This document shows positions 1 through 6,808 of a stretch of DNA of 8,181 nucleotides, piece by piece. Each line of letters begins with the position of its first letter. Within the stretch, counting starts at the first letter, position 1. The notes under the pieces were generated by a model. It was not told the DNA's origin, ran no database searches, and worked only from the letters and a program-made list of their open reading frames with translations. Position numbers and translations under genes: made by a program. Source of the DNA: Kocuria sp. (GTDB taxonomy: Bacteria; Actinomycetota; Actinomycetes; Actinomycetales; Micrococcaceae); the NCBI GenBank assembly GCA_030453435.1, contig JAKDKI010000082.1, forward strand, positions 1 to 8,181, in the 5' to 3' direction.

Positions 1-2
1 GT

Positions 3-1832
3 TCCGGCGGAGACCGACGCCGCGGCTCGGGCGGGCCCGGCGGCTGGAACAACCGTGGACATCGGAATCGCTCCTGGCAGGACCGGGACGATTCGAGGGA
101 CCGTCGTGATGATCGGCGTCGAGACGGCCAGGGCGGTGATGAACGCCGTGAACCCCGCCGCTGGGATGATCGCCCCCGTACTGACCGTTCGGACGCGCGT
201 TCCGGTGACCGCAAGGGTCAGAGCCGTCAGTTCGATCGGTTCCAAGATCGCAAGGACGGGCACCGTTCGGAACGTCGCAGCGGTGACTGGGAGCGCAAGC
301 GGGAAACCGGCAACCGTAGCCGTACCTGGGATGACCGCGGGGGATCTCGGGATCGCCGTGATGACCGTGGCGGGGACCGTCGTGATGATCGCCGTTCCAA
401 CGATGGCCGCCGCGATGACCGCGGTGGAGATCGTCGAGACTACCGGCGTGACGACCGCTCCGGCGACCGCCGGAATGAGCGTCGCGATGATCGCGGTGGC
501 CGTTCGGATGGTCGACGCAGTGAGGGATACGGCGGTGGCGACCGCCGGGAGAACCGACGCTGGGATGATCGCCCCCGGGGAGATCGCAATGATCGTCGGT
601 CGTACGGAGATCGTGACGACAACCGACGCAATGACCGCGGAGGCCGGTCTGACGACCGCCGTTCCCACGATGACCGTGGTGGTCGCCCCGATGCACGCAA
701 GGACTTCCGCCGGGATGATCGTCGTGACGACCGCCGTTCAGCCGGTGGGCGTCGTGACGACCGCGGCGGGGATCGCCGTGATGACCGTGGTGGCCGGCCC
801 GACGGTCGGAAGGACTTCCGCAGGGACGACCGTTCCGATGGGCGCCGCGATGATCGGGGTCGGGGCAACTTCGGTGGCGATGACCGCCGCAGGGATGCTG
901 ACCGCGAAGAGCGGATGACTCGACGCGATCTCAATGATCTGGATAAGCCGCGCTTCATCGCACCGGACATCGACGAGGACGTGACGGGTCGCGAGATCGA
1001 CAAGCCCACTCGTCGTCAGCTCGAGGCGCTGGAACCTCGTAATGCTGAGCGGGTGGCCCAGCACCTTGTGATGGCGGCGCGCTATTTGGACGTCGACGCC
1101 GAGTTTGCGCTCGAGCACGCCAACGCGGCCGTGCGTAAGGCCGGCCGAATTGCAGTGGTGCGTGAAGCAACGGGTGTGGCGGCCTATGCCGCCGAGGATT
1201 ACGCCCTGGCGCTCAAGGAGCTCAGGACCCATCGCCGTATTTCCGGTTCTGAGGAGCACTTGCCGCTCATCGTGGATTGCCAGCGCGCTTTGGGCAAGGC
1301 TGATAAGGCGCTCGAGGAAGCTCAGTCCACCGCGGCAGAGAAGCTGGACGCCGCGGGCAAGGTGGAACTGGCCATCGTGGTGTCCGGCGTCCATGCCGAT
1401 GTCGGCGATAGTCAGGCTGCGCTGGAAGCCCTGCAGATCCCGCAGCTCGACAAGAACCGCGGCTTCTCCTACAGCCCCCGGCTGTTCCGCGCCTACGCGG
1501 AAGCACTGCGCGGCGTCGGCCGAGACAAGGAGTCCGTGAGCTGGGAACGTCAGGCCATTGTCGCGGAGGCCGCACTCGGCCAGGGGCAGTTCGCAGAACC
1601 GGAGATCGTGGATCTCGGGGACGACATTGATGTGGACGCTGCCAAGGAGACTGTGCGTGAGGCCGGGGAGCGCCACAGCGAGAACGTGGAGCCCTCAGGC
1701 GAGGCCGACTCGGACACCGTCGAGCCTCCCATGGAACCGGGGGAGTCCGGGGAGTCCCATACGGTGGCTCCCCCGTCGGAACCCGGAGAGGCCCCTCAGA
1801 CCGGTGAAGATTCCGAGAACCATGACCGATGA
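3..1832 (+). CDS. TPR-like protein with RDG-rich disordered N-terminus (5' partial)
   Basis: The frame is open from base 3 to the TGA at 1830-1832, giving 609 visible residues; the true start lies upstream of the window. Residues 1-304 (bases 3-914) are low complexity: by hand count about 100 Arg, 70 Asp and 50 Gly, with no Leu, Ile, Val, Met or Cys. The first in-frame ATG is at 915, where a naive call would begin, but it has no clear ribosome binding site. Bases about 1005-1560 encode an all-helical, Ala/Leu-rich core with TPR-like helix pairs (for example AAYAAEDYALALKELRTHRR), then PQLDKNRGFSYSPRLFRAYA and AEPEIVDL. I recall these blocks from actinobacterial homologues upstream of the HAD phosphatase (Rv1691 position). 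The last 70 or so residues are acidic and rich in Pro, Glu and Ser. Function is unknown; the Arg/Gly-rich arm suggests RNA binding or condensate formation, which is inference. It overlaps the next gene by 11 bases. Confidence 0.85.
   Translation, partial: SGGDRRRGSGGPGGWNNRGHRNRSWQDRDDSRDRRDDRRRDGQGGDERREPRRWDDRPRTDRSDARSGDRKGQSRQFDRFQDRKDGHRSERRSGDWERKRETGNRSRTWDDRGGSRDRRDDRGGDRRDDRRSNDGRRDDRGGDRRDYRRDDRSGDRRNERRDDRGGRSDGRRSEGYGGGDRRENRRWDDRPRGDRNDRRSYGDRDDNRRNDRGGRSDDRRSHDDRGGRPDARKDFRRDDRRDDRRSAGGRRDDRGGDRRDDRGGRPDGRKDFRRDDRSDGRRDDRGRGNFGGDDRRRDADREERMTRRDLNDLDKPRFIAPDIDEDVTGREIDKPTRRQLEALEPRNAERVAQHLVMAARYLDVDAEFALEHANAAVRKAGRIAVVREATGVAAYAAEDYALALKELRTHRRISGSEEHLPLIVDCQRALGKADKALEEAQSTAAEKLDAAGKVELAIVVSGVHADVGDSQAALEALQIPQLDKNRGFSYSPRLFRAYAEALRGVGRDKESVSWERQAIVAEAALGQGQFAEPEIVDLGDDIDVDAAKETVREAGERHSENVEPSGEADSDTVEPPMEPGESGESHTVAPPSEPGEAPQTGEDSENHDR
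159..178 (+). repeat. 20-base exact direct repeat, copy 1
   Basis: Identical over 20 bases to 558-577. Both copies lie in the RDG domain, in the same reading frame, and encode the motif RWDDRPR. The 399-base spacing equals 133 codons. It is a possible site for recombination or slippage that changes domain length. Confidence 0.7.
558..577 (+). repeat. 20-base exact direct repeat, copy 2
   Basis: Second copy of the repeat at 159-178, again encoding RWDDRPR in frame. The flanking bases diverge immediately on both sides, so this is a short conserved module and not the edge of a long recent duplication. Confidence 0.7.
669..722 (+). repeat. RDG-domain repeat unit, copy A (18 codons)
   Basis: Encodes DDRGGRPDARKDFRRDDR. 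A second copy lies at 780-833, 111 bases downstream (37 codons, so the frame is kept). The two copies differ at 9 of 54 bases. Seven of the eight differing codons are synonymous, and only one changes the residue (Ala to Gly). Confidence 0.8.
780..833 (+). repeat. RDG-domain repeat unit, copy B (18 codons)
   Basis: Encodes DDRGGRPDGRKDFRRDDR, the partner of the unit at 669-722. The pattern of synonymous differences implies an old duplication held under selection on the protein sequence in this frame. Confidence 0.8.
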
Positions 1833-2838
1833 GCCGCTGATCAGTCGCTTCGACGCGCTGCTGTGTGATCTCGACGGCGTGGTCTACGCGGGTCCCGACG
1901 CCATTGACGGCGGACCGGAATCACTCAACCGCGCCGTGGAGATGGGCGTGCCGGTGATGTACGTGACGAATAACGCGTCACGCCCGCCGGCCGCGGTGGC
2001 GGAACACATTTCTGAGCTCGGCGCTCCCACCCAGGAAAGCAGCGTGGCCAGTTCCGCTCAGGCGGCCGCTAAATTGCTGGCCGGGCGGCTCCCCGAAAAG
2101 GCCAAAGTACTGATCACTGGTGCGCAGGCGCTCGCGGACGAGATCAGCGCGGTGGGCCTCACTCCGGTCTGGTCCCAGTCGGATGAGCCCGTGGCTGTGG
2201 TCCAAGGGTTTAACCCCAAACTCGGCTGGGAGCAGTTGGCCGAGGCTGCTTACACGCTGGCCGATGAGTCGGTGCTGTGGTGCGCGACCAACACGGACCG
2301 AACCATTCCCAAGGAACGCGGCATAGCGCCGGGCAACGGCACACTGGTCGCGGCGGTAGCTGCCGCGACTGGTCGCGAGCCCATCGTTGCGGGCAAGCCG
2401 CAGGCACCGGTGTTCCACGAAGCGGCAGAGCGCGCCAAGAGCCAGCGACCGGTGGTGGTGGGCGACCGCCTCGACACCGACATTCGCGGTGCTCACGCCG
2501 CGGGTATGGAGAGCATCGAGGTGTTCACGGGTGTGGACACCCCGGAGTCCGTGTTGCGCGCGTGTGATCAGGAACGTCCCACGTACCTGCTCGGCAACCT
2601 GCGTGAGCTGTTCGATGCTTACCCCGACCCGGACGTAACCCCTGGCGAGTACGAGGATCAGGAAGTCACCGCCAGGTGCCGTGAGGCCGTTGCCACCGCT
2701 CGGGACAACGGCGTGCAGATTCACGCACCGGAGAACAGCCTGGACGGTTGGCGTGCAGCCTGCGCCGCGTGGTGGGGACTGCACCCCGACGCGGAATCTC
2801 CGACGAGTCCCGAGGTTACATGGGAGGCGGCGCGATGA
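1822..2838 (+). CDS. HAD-IIA family sugar/polyol phosphatase
   Basis: A 338-residue phosphohydrolase of the HAD superfamily, subfamily IIA (NagD-like). Motif I is CDLDGVVY with nucleophile Asp16 and acid/base Asp18. Motif II is the TNN at Thr49. Motif III is Lys192 in VAGKPQAPVF, and motif IV is GDRLDTD with the Mg-binding Asp215 and Asp220. The type C2 cap lies between motifs II and III. In M. tuberculosis the gene at this position, Rv1692, is a glycerol-3-phosphate phosphatase involved in polar-head recycling of phospholipids. The same substrate is plausible here but not shown by sequence alone. About 70 residues follow the HAD core and resemble the C-terminal extension of actinobacterial homologues. 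The ATG at 1822 was chosen because it sits 15 codons before motif I; a longer frame from 1558 would overlap the upstream gene heavily. The start lies inside the end of the upstream gene (11-base overlap), with GGTGAAG at 1803-1809 as a weak ribosome binding site. Confidence 0.92.
   Translation: MTDEPLISRFDALLCDLDGVVYAGPDAIDGGPESLNRAVEMGVPVMYVTNNASRPPAAVAEHISELGAPTQESSVASSAQAAAKLLAGRLPEKAKVLITGAQALADEISAVGLTPVWSQSDEPVAVVQGFNPKLGWEQLAEAAYTLADESVLWCATNTDRTIPKERGIAPGNGTLVAAVAAATGREPIVAGKPQAPVFHEAAERAKSQRPVVVGDRLDTDIRGAHAAGMESIEVFTGVDTPESVLRACDQERPTYLLGNLRELFDAYPDPDVTPGEYEDQEVTARCREAVATARDNGVQIHAPENSLDGWRAACAAWWGLHPDAESPTSPEVTWEAAR
2822..2827 (+). promoter_or_regulatory. Shine-Dalgarno for the small acidic protein
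   Basis: GGGAGG ends 7 bases before the ATG at 2835, inside the end of the phosphatase gene. It decides the start: an in-frame ATG at 2820 would overlap this site and lacks one of its own. Confidence 0.65.
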
Positions 2839-3173
2839 GCGAGCAGTTCCCGGATGACAATTGGGAAGCCCCGGACACCGATACCCACGATTCAGAGTCC
2901 CCGGAAGAAGGGTCCTTGAACGGCGCGGACGCGCTTGTCCGAGACACAGAGCTGGGGGAGGCACCACAAGAAAATGCTGCGGACCACGCTGGCTCTGCTG
3001 CGGCGCCCGTCACCGGGCTGGATTCTGTGGACCGTGTACTCGCCAAAGAAGCCGCGGTGAGTGGATTGCCGGTCAATGAACGCGCTGCGGCATACCAGGA
3101 GCTGCACGCTGAACTGGAAGCCATCCTCAATCAGCAACCCGGTTCCCTCCCCACGGGGCTCACGGGCCAGTGA
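2835..3173 (+). CDS. Small acidic protein of unknown function
   Basis: A 112-residue protein with ATGA overlap to the phosphatase stop and GTGA overlap to tlyA. The first 65 or so residues are acidic and probably disordered (Asp, Glu, Ser, Pro, Ala), with no signal peptide or membrane segment. The C-terminal part, from GLDSVDRVLAKEAAVSGLPV through YQELHAELEAIL, looks like two helices and is the part I recognise from short hypothetical proteins at the same place in other actinobacteria (Rv1693 position). There it reads as a pattern of D-x-V-D-x-x-L, then P-V, then Y-x-x-L-H-x-x-L. Its retention between the phosphatase and tlyA suggests a role tied to one of these neighbours or to ribosome or membrane maintenance, but no function is known to me. 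A cytosolic adaptor or partner protein is one possibility (inference only). Confidence 0.85.
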   Translation: MSEQFPDDNWEAPDTDTHDSESPEEGSLNGADALVRDTELGEAPQENAADHAGSAAAPVTGLDSVDRVLAKEAAVSGLPVNERAAAYQELHAELEAILNQQPGSLPTGLTGQ

Positions 3174-3925
3174 GCCAGCGGTTGGACCAAGCCCTGACCA
3201 CTCGAGGGCTCGCTCGATCCCGGACGCTCGCGGCGTCCTGGATCCGAGGCGGACGCGTCAGTGTGAATGGCTCACCCTGCACCAAACCGTCCCTGAAGGT
3301 GGGTGACGAGGACCAGCTGGAGGTAGCGGCGTCGGCGGCGGACGAATACGTGAGCCGCGCCGGCCATAAGCTTGCGGGCGCGTTGGACACCTTTAACGAG
3401 ATCAATCCGGCCGGGCTGCGCTGCCTGGATGCCGGCGCCTCCACCGGTGGCTTCACGGACGTGCTGCTGCGCCGCGGAGCGCGGGAAGTGCTCGCGGTGG
3501 ACGTCGGGCACGATCAGTTGGTGGCCGAGCTGCGTCATGACGATCGTGTGCGCGTGTACGAGGGCCTCAACGTGCGATACCTGAAACCGGAGCAGATCGG
3601 TGGCCCGGCGGACCTGACCGTGTGCGATCTTTCCTTCATTTCCCTGACGCTGGTCACTGAGGCACTCGGCCGCGCCACCAAGGACGGGGGAGACGTACTG
3701 TTCATGGTCAAACCCCAATTCGAAGTGGGCCCGCATAATATCTCCCGTACCGGCGTCGTCACTTCCGAACGGGAACGACGACGCGCGGTGGACGGGGTGG
3801 TCGCCGCCGCCGAAAATGCCAACCTGGATGTGAAGGGACGGGCTGAAAGCCCCCTGCCGGGTCAAGACGGCAACGTGGAGTTCTTCGTCTGGTGCCGTAA
3901 GCGAAGCACCGTTCAGCGAGTCTGA
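3170..3925 (+). CDS. tlyA: TlyA family 16S/23S rRNA 2'-O-methyltransferase
   Basis: A 251-residue protein (the family is usually about 250-275). It has an N-terminal S4 RNA-binding domain (residues 2-60, RLDQALTTRGLARSR to KVGDEDQLEV) and a C-terminal FtsJ/RrmJ-like Rossmann methyltransferase. The SAM-binding motif I is LDAGASTGGFTD (86-97). The K-D-K-E catalytic tetrad is visible as Lys67, Asp153, Lys181 and Glu237, nearly the numbering of M. tuberculosis TlyA. The family transfers methyl from SAM to ribose 2'-OH of 16S C1409 and 23S C1920. Loss of this activity gives capreomycin/viomycin resistance in mycobacteria. The interdomain linker reads DEYV where M. tuberculosis has RAWV. The GTG start at 3170 overlaps the upstream stop by four bases and has only a weak GGGG (3155-3158), so translation is probably coupled. 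It shares no recognisable feature with true haemolysins despite the historical name. Confidence 0.95.
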   Translation: MSQRLDQALTTRGLARSRTLAASWIRGGRVSVNGSPCTKPSLKVGDEDQLEVAASAADEYVSRAGHKLAGALDTFNEINPAGLRCLDAGASTGGFTDVLLRRGAREVLAVDVGHDQLVAELRHDDRVRVYEGLNVRYLKPEQIGGPADLTVCDLSFISLTLVTEALGRATKDGGDVLFMVKPQFEVGPHNISRTGVVTSERERRRAVDGVVAAAENANLDVKGRAESPLPGQDGNVEFFVWCRKRSTVQRV

Positions 3926-3940
3926 TCGCTCGCGTAGTCT
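3912..3940 (+). promoter_or_regulatory. Weak sigma70-type promoter candidate before nadK
   Basis: TTCAGC (3912-3917) and TAGTCT (3935-3940) are separated by 17 bases. The -10 fits the actinobacterial TANNNT pattern; the -35 matches poorly. The pair overlaps the tlyA stop and would start transcription near 3947, giving nadK-recN a short leader. This is one of only two gaps in the cluster, which makes an internal promoter reasonable, but readthrough from upstream may be enough. Confidence 0.35.
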
Positions 3941-3973
3941 TAGCAAAGTCCGTACGACCGCAGACCGAATCGC

Positions 3974-3979
3974 AGGAGG
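3974..3979 (+). promoter_or_regulatory. Shine-Dalgarno for nadK
   Basis: A full AGGAGG consensus, 13 bases before the GTG at 3993, which is slightly long spacing. An ATG at 3980 directly abuts it but is out of frame and opens only an 18-codon frame. No other in-frame start lies between, so GTG 3993 is the best start. Confidence 0.65.
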
Positions 3980-3992
3980 ATGACCCGAACTC

Positions 3993-5099
3993 GTGAGCCG
4001 GAAAATCTTGGTCATGACACACACGGGCAGGCGTGACGCCAAGGACGCCGCCCGTCAGTCCTGCGCGCAATTGCACGACGCCGGGCTGATTCCTGTGTTG
4101 TCCCGCCGAGATCTCGAAGCACTGCAGGCCGATGGCCAGTCCATGGCTCCCGTGGAGATCGTCGAAGAGGACGTGGCTCTGCGTGACATCGAACTGGTCA
4201 TGGTGCTCGGCGGTGACGGCTCCATCCTGCGCGCGGCAGAAGTGGTCCGCGGAGTGGACACCCCGCTGCTGGGTGTGAACCTGGGTCACGTGGGCTTCCT
4301 GGCCGAGTCCGAACGCTCCGGTCTCACGGAGACCGTTGAGGCAATCGTGGATGGCCGCTACACCGTGGAACGCCGCATGGCACTGGACGTGACCGTGTGG
4401 GAGAACCAGAAGAAAGTTCTGCACACCTGGGCGCTCAACGAGGCCTCGGTCGAAAAGGGCAACCGCGAAAAAATGGTGGAAGTCGTCATCGAGGTGGACC
4501 GCCGCCCGCTGTCCACGTTCGGTTGCGACGGTGTGGTCATGGCAACCCCCACGGGATCCACCGCCTACGCATTTTCCGCCGGCGGACCGGTGGTCTGGCC
4601 CGAGGTCGAGGCCCTGCTCATGGTGCCGCTGTCGGCTCACGCATTGTTCTCCCGCCCCCTGGTGATCTCCCCGCGCTCCACGATGGCCGTAGAGGTGCTG
4701 ACTCGCACCGACGCTCGCGGAGTGCTGTGGTGCGACGGTCGCAGGACTGCGGATCTTCCGCCCGGTTGCCGCATCGAGGTTCGCCGTTCGGATAAGCCGG
4801 TGAATCTTGCCCGGATGCACGCCACGCCCTTCTCGGAGCGACTCGTCAAGAAGTTCGAACTGCCCACGGCCGGTTGGCGAGGACCGTTGCCCACCGATCA
4901 GCAGGAGGCCAAGACCACGGCGTTGCCCATGGTCCAGCCCGAGCACAACGTGGTGTCCGAGGACAACGGGTTCCCCAAACTCAGTGTGGGACGCGAAATC
5001 CCCTACGACCCTATTTCCGCCCGCGACAGTGACAGTGCGCGCCACATTCTCGACCAATCCCCGGACCGATCCTCGTCAGGTGAGAACCCGAGCCAATGA
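3993..5099 (+). CDS. nadK: NAD kinase
   Basis: A 368-residue ATP/polyphosphate NAD kinase (ppnK), making NADP+ from NAD+ in the cytosol. The signature GGDGS is at residues 73-77 with catalytic Asp75. NLGHVGFLAE (96-105), the LNEAS motif with Asn149-Glu150, and TPTGSTAY (185-192) define the NAD-binding part. The family core ends near FELPTAGWRGPLP (about residue 307). About 60 further residues rich in acidic residues, Ser and Pro follow, so the protein is longer than the roughly 300 residues usual for the family. Similar tails occur in Micrococcales homologues as I remember them, and the tail looks disordered. The GTG start is supported by the MSRKILVMTHTGR N-terminus typical of the family. 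The stop overlaps the recN start by four bases. Confidence 0.96.
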   Translation: MSRKILVMTHTGRRDAKDAARQSCAQLHDAGLIPVLSRRDLEALQADGQSMAPVEIVEEDVALRDIELVMVLGGDGSILRAAEVVRGVDTPLLGVNLGHVGFLAESERSGLTETVEAIVDGRYTVERRMALDVTVWENQKKVLHTWALNEASVEKGNREKMVEVVIEVDRRPLSTFGCDGVVMATPTGSTAYAFSAGGPVVWPEVEALLMVPLSAHALFSRPLVISPRSTMAVEVLTRTDARGVLWCDGRRTADLPPGCRIEVRRSDKPVNLARMHATPFSERLVKKFELPTAGWRGPLPTDQQEAKTTALPMVQPEHNVVSEDNGFPKLSVGREIPYDPISARDSDSARHILDQSPDRSSSGENPSQ

Positions 5100-6808
5100 T
5101 CGAAGAAATTCACATCCACGACCTGGGTGTCATCACGGATGCCGTGCTGCCCTTGGGACCCGGCCTGTCCATCCTGTCGGGTGAGACCGGTGCCGGTAAG
5201 ACGATGGTCGTCACCGCCCTCGGCATGCTCCTGGGCAACCGTGCGGACGCCGGTGCTGTACGTTCCGGAAGCGGTAAGGCCCTGGCCGAGGCAACCGTCA
5301 TGGTGCCGGCAACGCACGGGGCGGTCGAACTCGTGGAGGAGGCCGGCGGCGTCGTCGACGTCGAAACGGTGAACGGCCAGGACGAGGCGCAGATCTTGTT
5401 GTCGCGCACCGTCTCTGCGGAGGGCCGTAGTCGCGCGCATGTGGGCGGCCGATCCGCACCCGTGGGAACACTGGGCGCCGTGGGGGAGACATTGGTGGCC
5501 GTGCACGGCCAATCCGACCAGCTACGGCTGAAGTCTGCCGTGGCCCAGCGCAAGGCCCTGGACGAGTACGCGGGGGCACCCCTGGCGAAAGAGCTGGCCG
5601 CGTATCGAGAGAAACTGGCTCGGTATCGGACCATTGTGGCGACCCTGCGCGAGATCAAAGAAAACATGCGTGAGCGCGCCCTGGAGGCCCAGAGCCTGAC
5701 CACCGCGCTCGAAGAGATCGACGCCGTGGAACCCATTTCCGGCGAGGACGTCCAACTGGATGCCGAGAGCGAAAAGCTCACCAACCTCGAATCGTTGAGG
5801 TCCGCGGCCTTGACCGCGCAGGCCGCGCTGAGCGGGACGGACGCGGATGATGAGCCGACCGTCAACGCGGTGGCCCTGCTGTCTCACGCACAGCAGGCCC
5901 TCGACCACGAGTCGGATTCGGACGCGGAGCTGGCAGACCTGGCCACGCGGGTGCGCGAACTTACCGTGGTCGCCGCCGACGTCGCCGCGGACCTCTCGGG
6001 GTACGCGAGCGGTCTCGACGAGGACGGGCCCGCGCGACTCGCTCAGGTGGAACAGCGCCGCAATGCGCTGCGGACCCTCACGCGGAAGTACGGGGCCACG
6101 ATCGACGAGGTCATCCACTGGGCCGACACCGCCCGCACTCGACTCTCCGAGTTGGTGGATGATCCGCAGCGCGATGAGGAACTTCGCTCGGAGGCTCACG
6201 CTCTGCACCAGGAATTGCTCGAGCGCTCGCAGACCATGTTGGAGCTCCGCAGGAAGACCGCCGAGAAACTCTCCCGCGCCGTGAGCAAGGAACTGACCGC
6301 GCTGGCCATGCCCAATGCGACGCTGGTCGTCTCGGTAGAACCGTCCGAACAATTCACCGAATACGGACGCGACGAGATCGAATTCATGCTTGCGCCCCAC
6401 CCGGATGCCAAGCCGCGCCCGCTGGGCAAGGGCGCCTCTGGCGGTGAACTCTCCCGCATCATGCTGTCGCTTGAGGTTGTCCTGTCCGAGGTGGACCCGG
6501 TGCCGACCTTCGTCTTCGACGAAGTGGACTCGGGTGTGGGCGGCAAAGCGGCGGTGGAAATCGGACGGCGCCTCAAAATGCTGGCCAAGAATGTCCAGGT
6601 GCTCGTGGTGACCCACTTGCCGCAGGTTGCGGCCTTCGCAGACCACCACGTGCTGGTGACCAAATCTTCGGATTCCACGGTTTCTGACGTGAGAGTTCTC
6701 ACGGACGAGGAACGCGTGGTGGAATTGGCCCGCATGCTCGCGGGTCACGAAAACTCTGAAGCGGCGCGGGAACACGCCCGCGAGCTCTTGCGGGACGCCA
6801 CCGCATGA
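5096..6808 (+). CDS. recN: DNA repair protein RecN
   Basis: A 570-residue SMC-like ATPase (family about 550-590) that acts early in double-strand break repair by holding DNA ends or sisters for RecA. The N-terminal ATP-binding half has Walker A GETGAGKT at residues 29-36. Two coiled-coil stretches (about 165-210 and 365-405) flank a middle region. The C-terminal half carries the ABC signature LGKGASGGELSR (443-454), Walker B with Asp475-Glu476 (TFVFDEVDSGVGG, including the D-loop) and the switch His507 in VVTHLPQVAAFAD. All catalytic motifs look intact. Start ATG 5096 overlaps the nadK stop (ATGA), with AGGTGAG at 5078-5084 as ribosome binding site, 11 bases upstream. I see no LexA-type operator before the gene, so expression probably follows nadK. 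Confidence 0.96.
   Translation: MIEEIHIHDLGVITDAVLPLGPGLSILSGETGAGKTMVVTALGMLLGNRADAGAVRSGSGKALAEATVMVPATHGAVELVEEAGGVVDVETVNGQDEAQILLSRTVSAEGRSRAHVGGRSAPVGTLGAVGETLVAVHGQSDQLRLKSAVAQRKALDEYAGAPLAKELAAYREKLARYRTIVATLREIKENMRERALEAQSLTTALEEIDAVEPISGEDVQLDAESEKLTNLESLRSAALTAQAALSGTDADDEPTVNAVALLSHAQQALDHESDSDAELADLATRVRELTVVAADVAADLSGYASGLDEDGPARLAQVEQRRNALRTLTRKYGATIDEVIHWADTARTRLSELVDDPQRDEELRSEAHALHQELLERSQTMLELRRKTAEKLSRAVSKELTALAMPNATLVVSVEPSEQFTEYGRDEIEFMLAPHPDAKPRPLGKGASGGELSRIMLSLEVVLSEVDPVPTFVFDEVDSGVGGKAAVEIGRRLKMLAKNVQVLVVTHLPQVAAFADHHVLVTKSSDSTVSDVRVLTDEERVVELARMLAGHENSEAAREHARELLRDATA

Larger units (their letters stand above)
3..914 (+). other. Arg/Asp/Gly low-complexity coding domain
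   Basis: This stretch encodes the disordered arm of the TPR-like protein. It is built from degenerate units such as RRDDRGGDRRDDR, with occasional aromatic residues (W, Y, F) spaced through it. Because the DNA is made of near-periodic GAC/CGC/CGT/GAT codons with almost no TA-containing stops, other frames on both strands are open too. The choice of frame 3 rests on three observations. It continues without a break into the conserved helical core. Diverged repeat copies inside it differ almost only at synonymous positions. The Asp/Arg/Gly-rich composition matches the N-terminal arm known in Micrococcaceae homologues. Intrinsic disorder is inferred from composition. Confidence 0.8.

Noticed and set aside
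3..914. CRISPR-like or satellite repeat array
   Set aside because: The repeats are codon-based, irregular in spacing and lack unique spacers; they encode a low-complexity protein segment.
55..918. A 287-codon open frame in frame 1 rich in Met, Thr, Ala and Val
   Set aside because: It is the same near-periodic DNA read in a shifted frame. It has no conserved domain and ends where the real protein continues, and repeat-copy differences are synonymous in frame 3 instead.
440..1009. Minus-strand open frame rich in Arg, Ser and Pro
   Set aside because: It is the antisense shadow of the RDG codons; composition follows from the reverse complement and it has no start signal or domain.
738..1676. 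Long minus-strand open frame opposite the TPR-like gene
   Set aside because: Long antisense frames are common opposite high-GC genes. No family is recognisable, while the + strand frame carries conserved blocks.
3980..4036. An 18-codon frame starting at the ATG next to the nadK Shine-Dalgarno
   Set aside because: The ATG directly abuts the AGGAGG with no spacing, so ribosomes should not use it; the frame is short and out of phase with nadK.
3759..5057. Long minus-strand open frame of 432 codons opposite nadK
   Set aside because: It lies opposite a gene with clear NAD kinase motifs and shows the His/Gly/Val-rich composition typical of antisense shadow frames.
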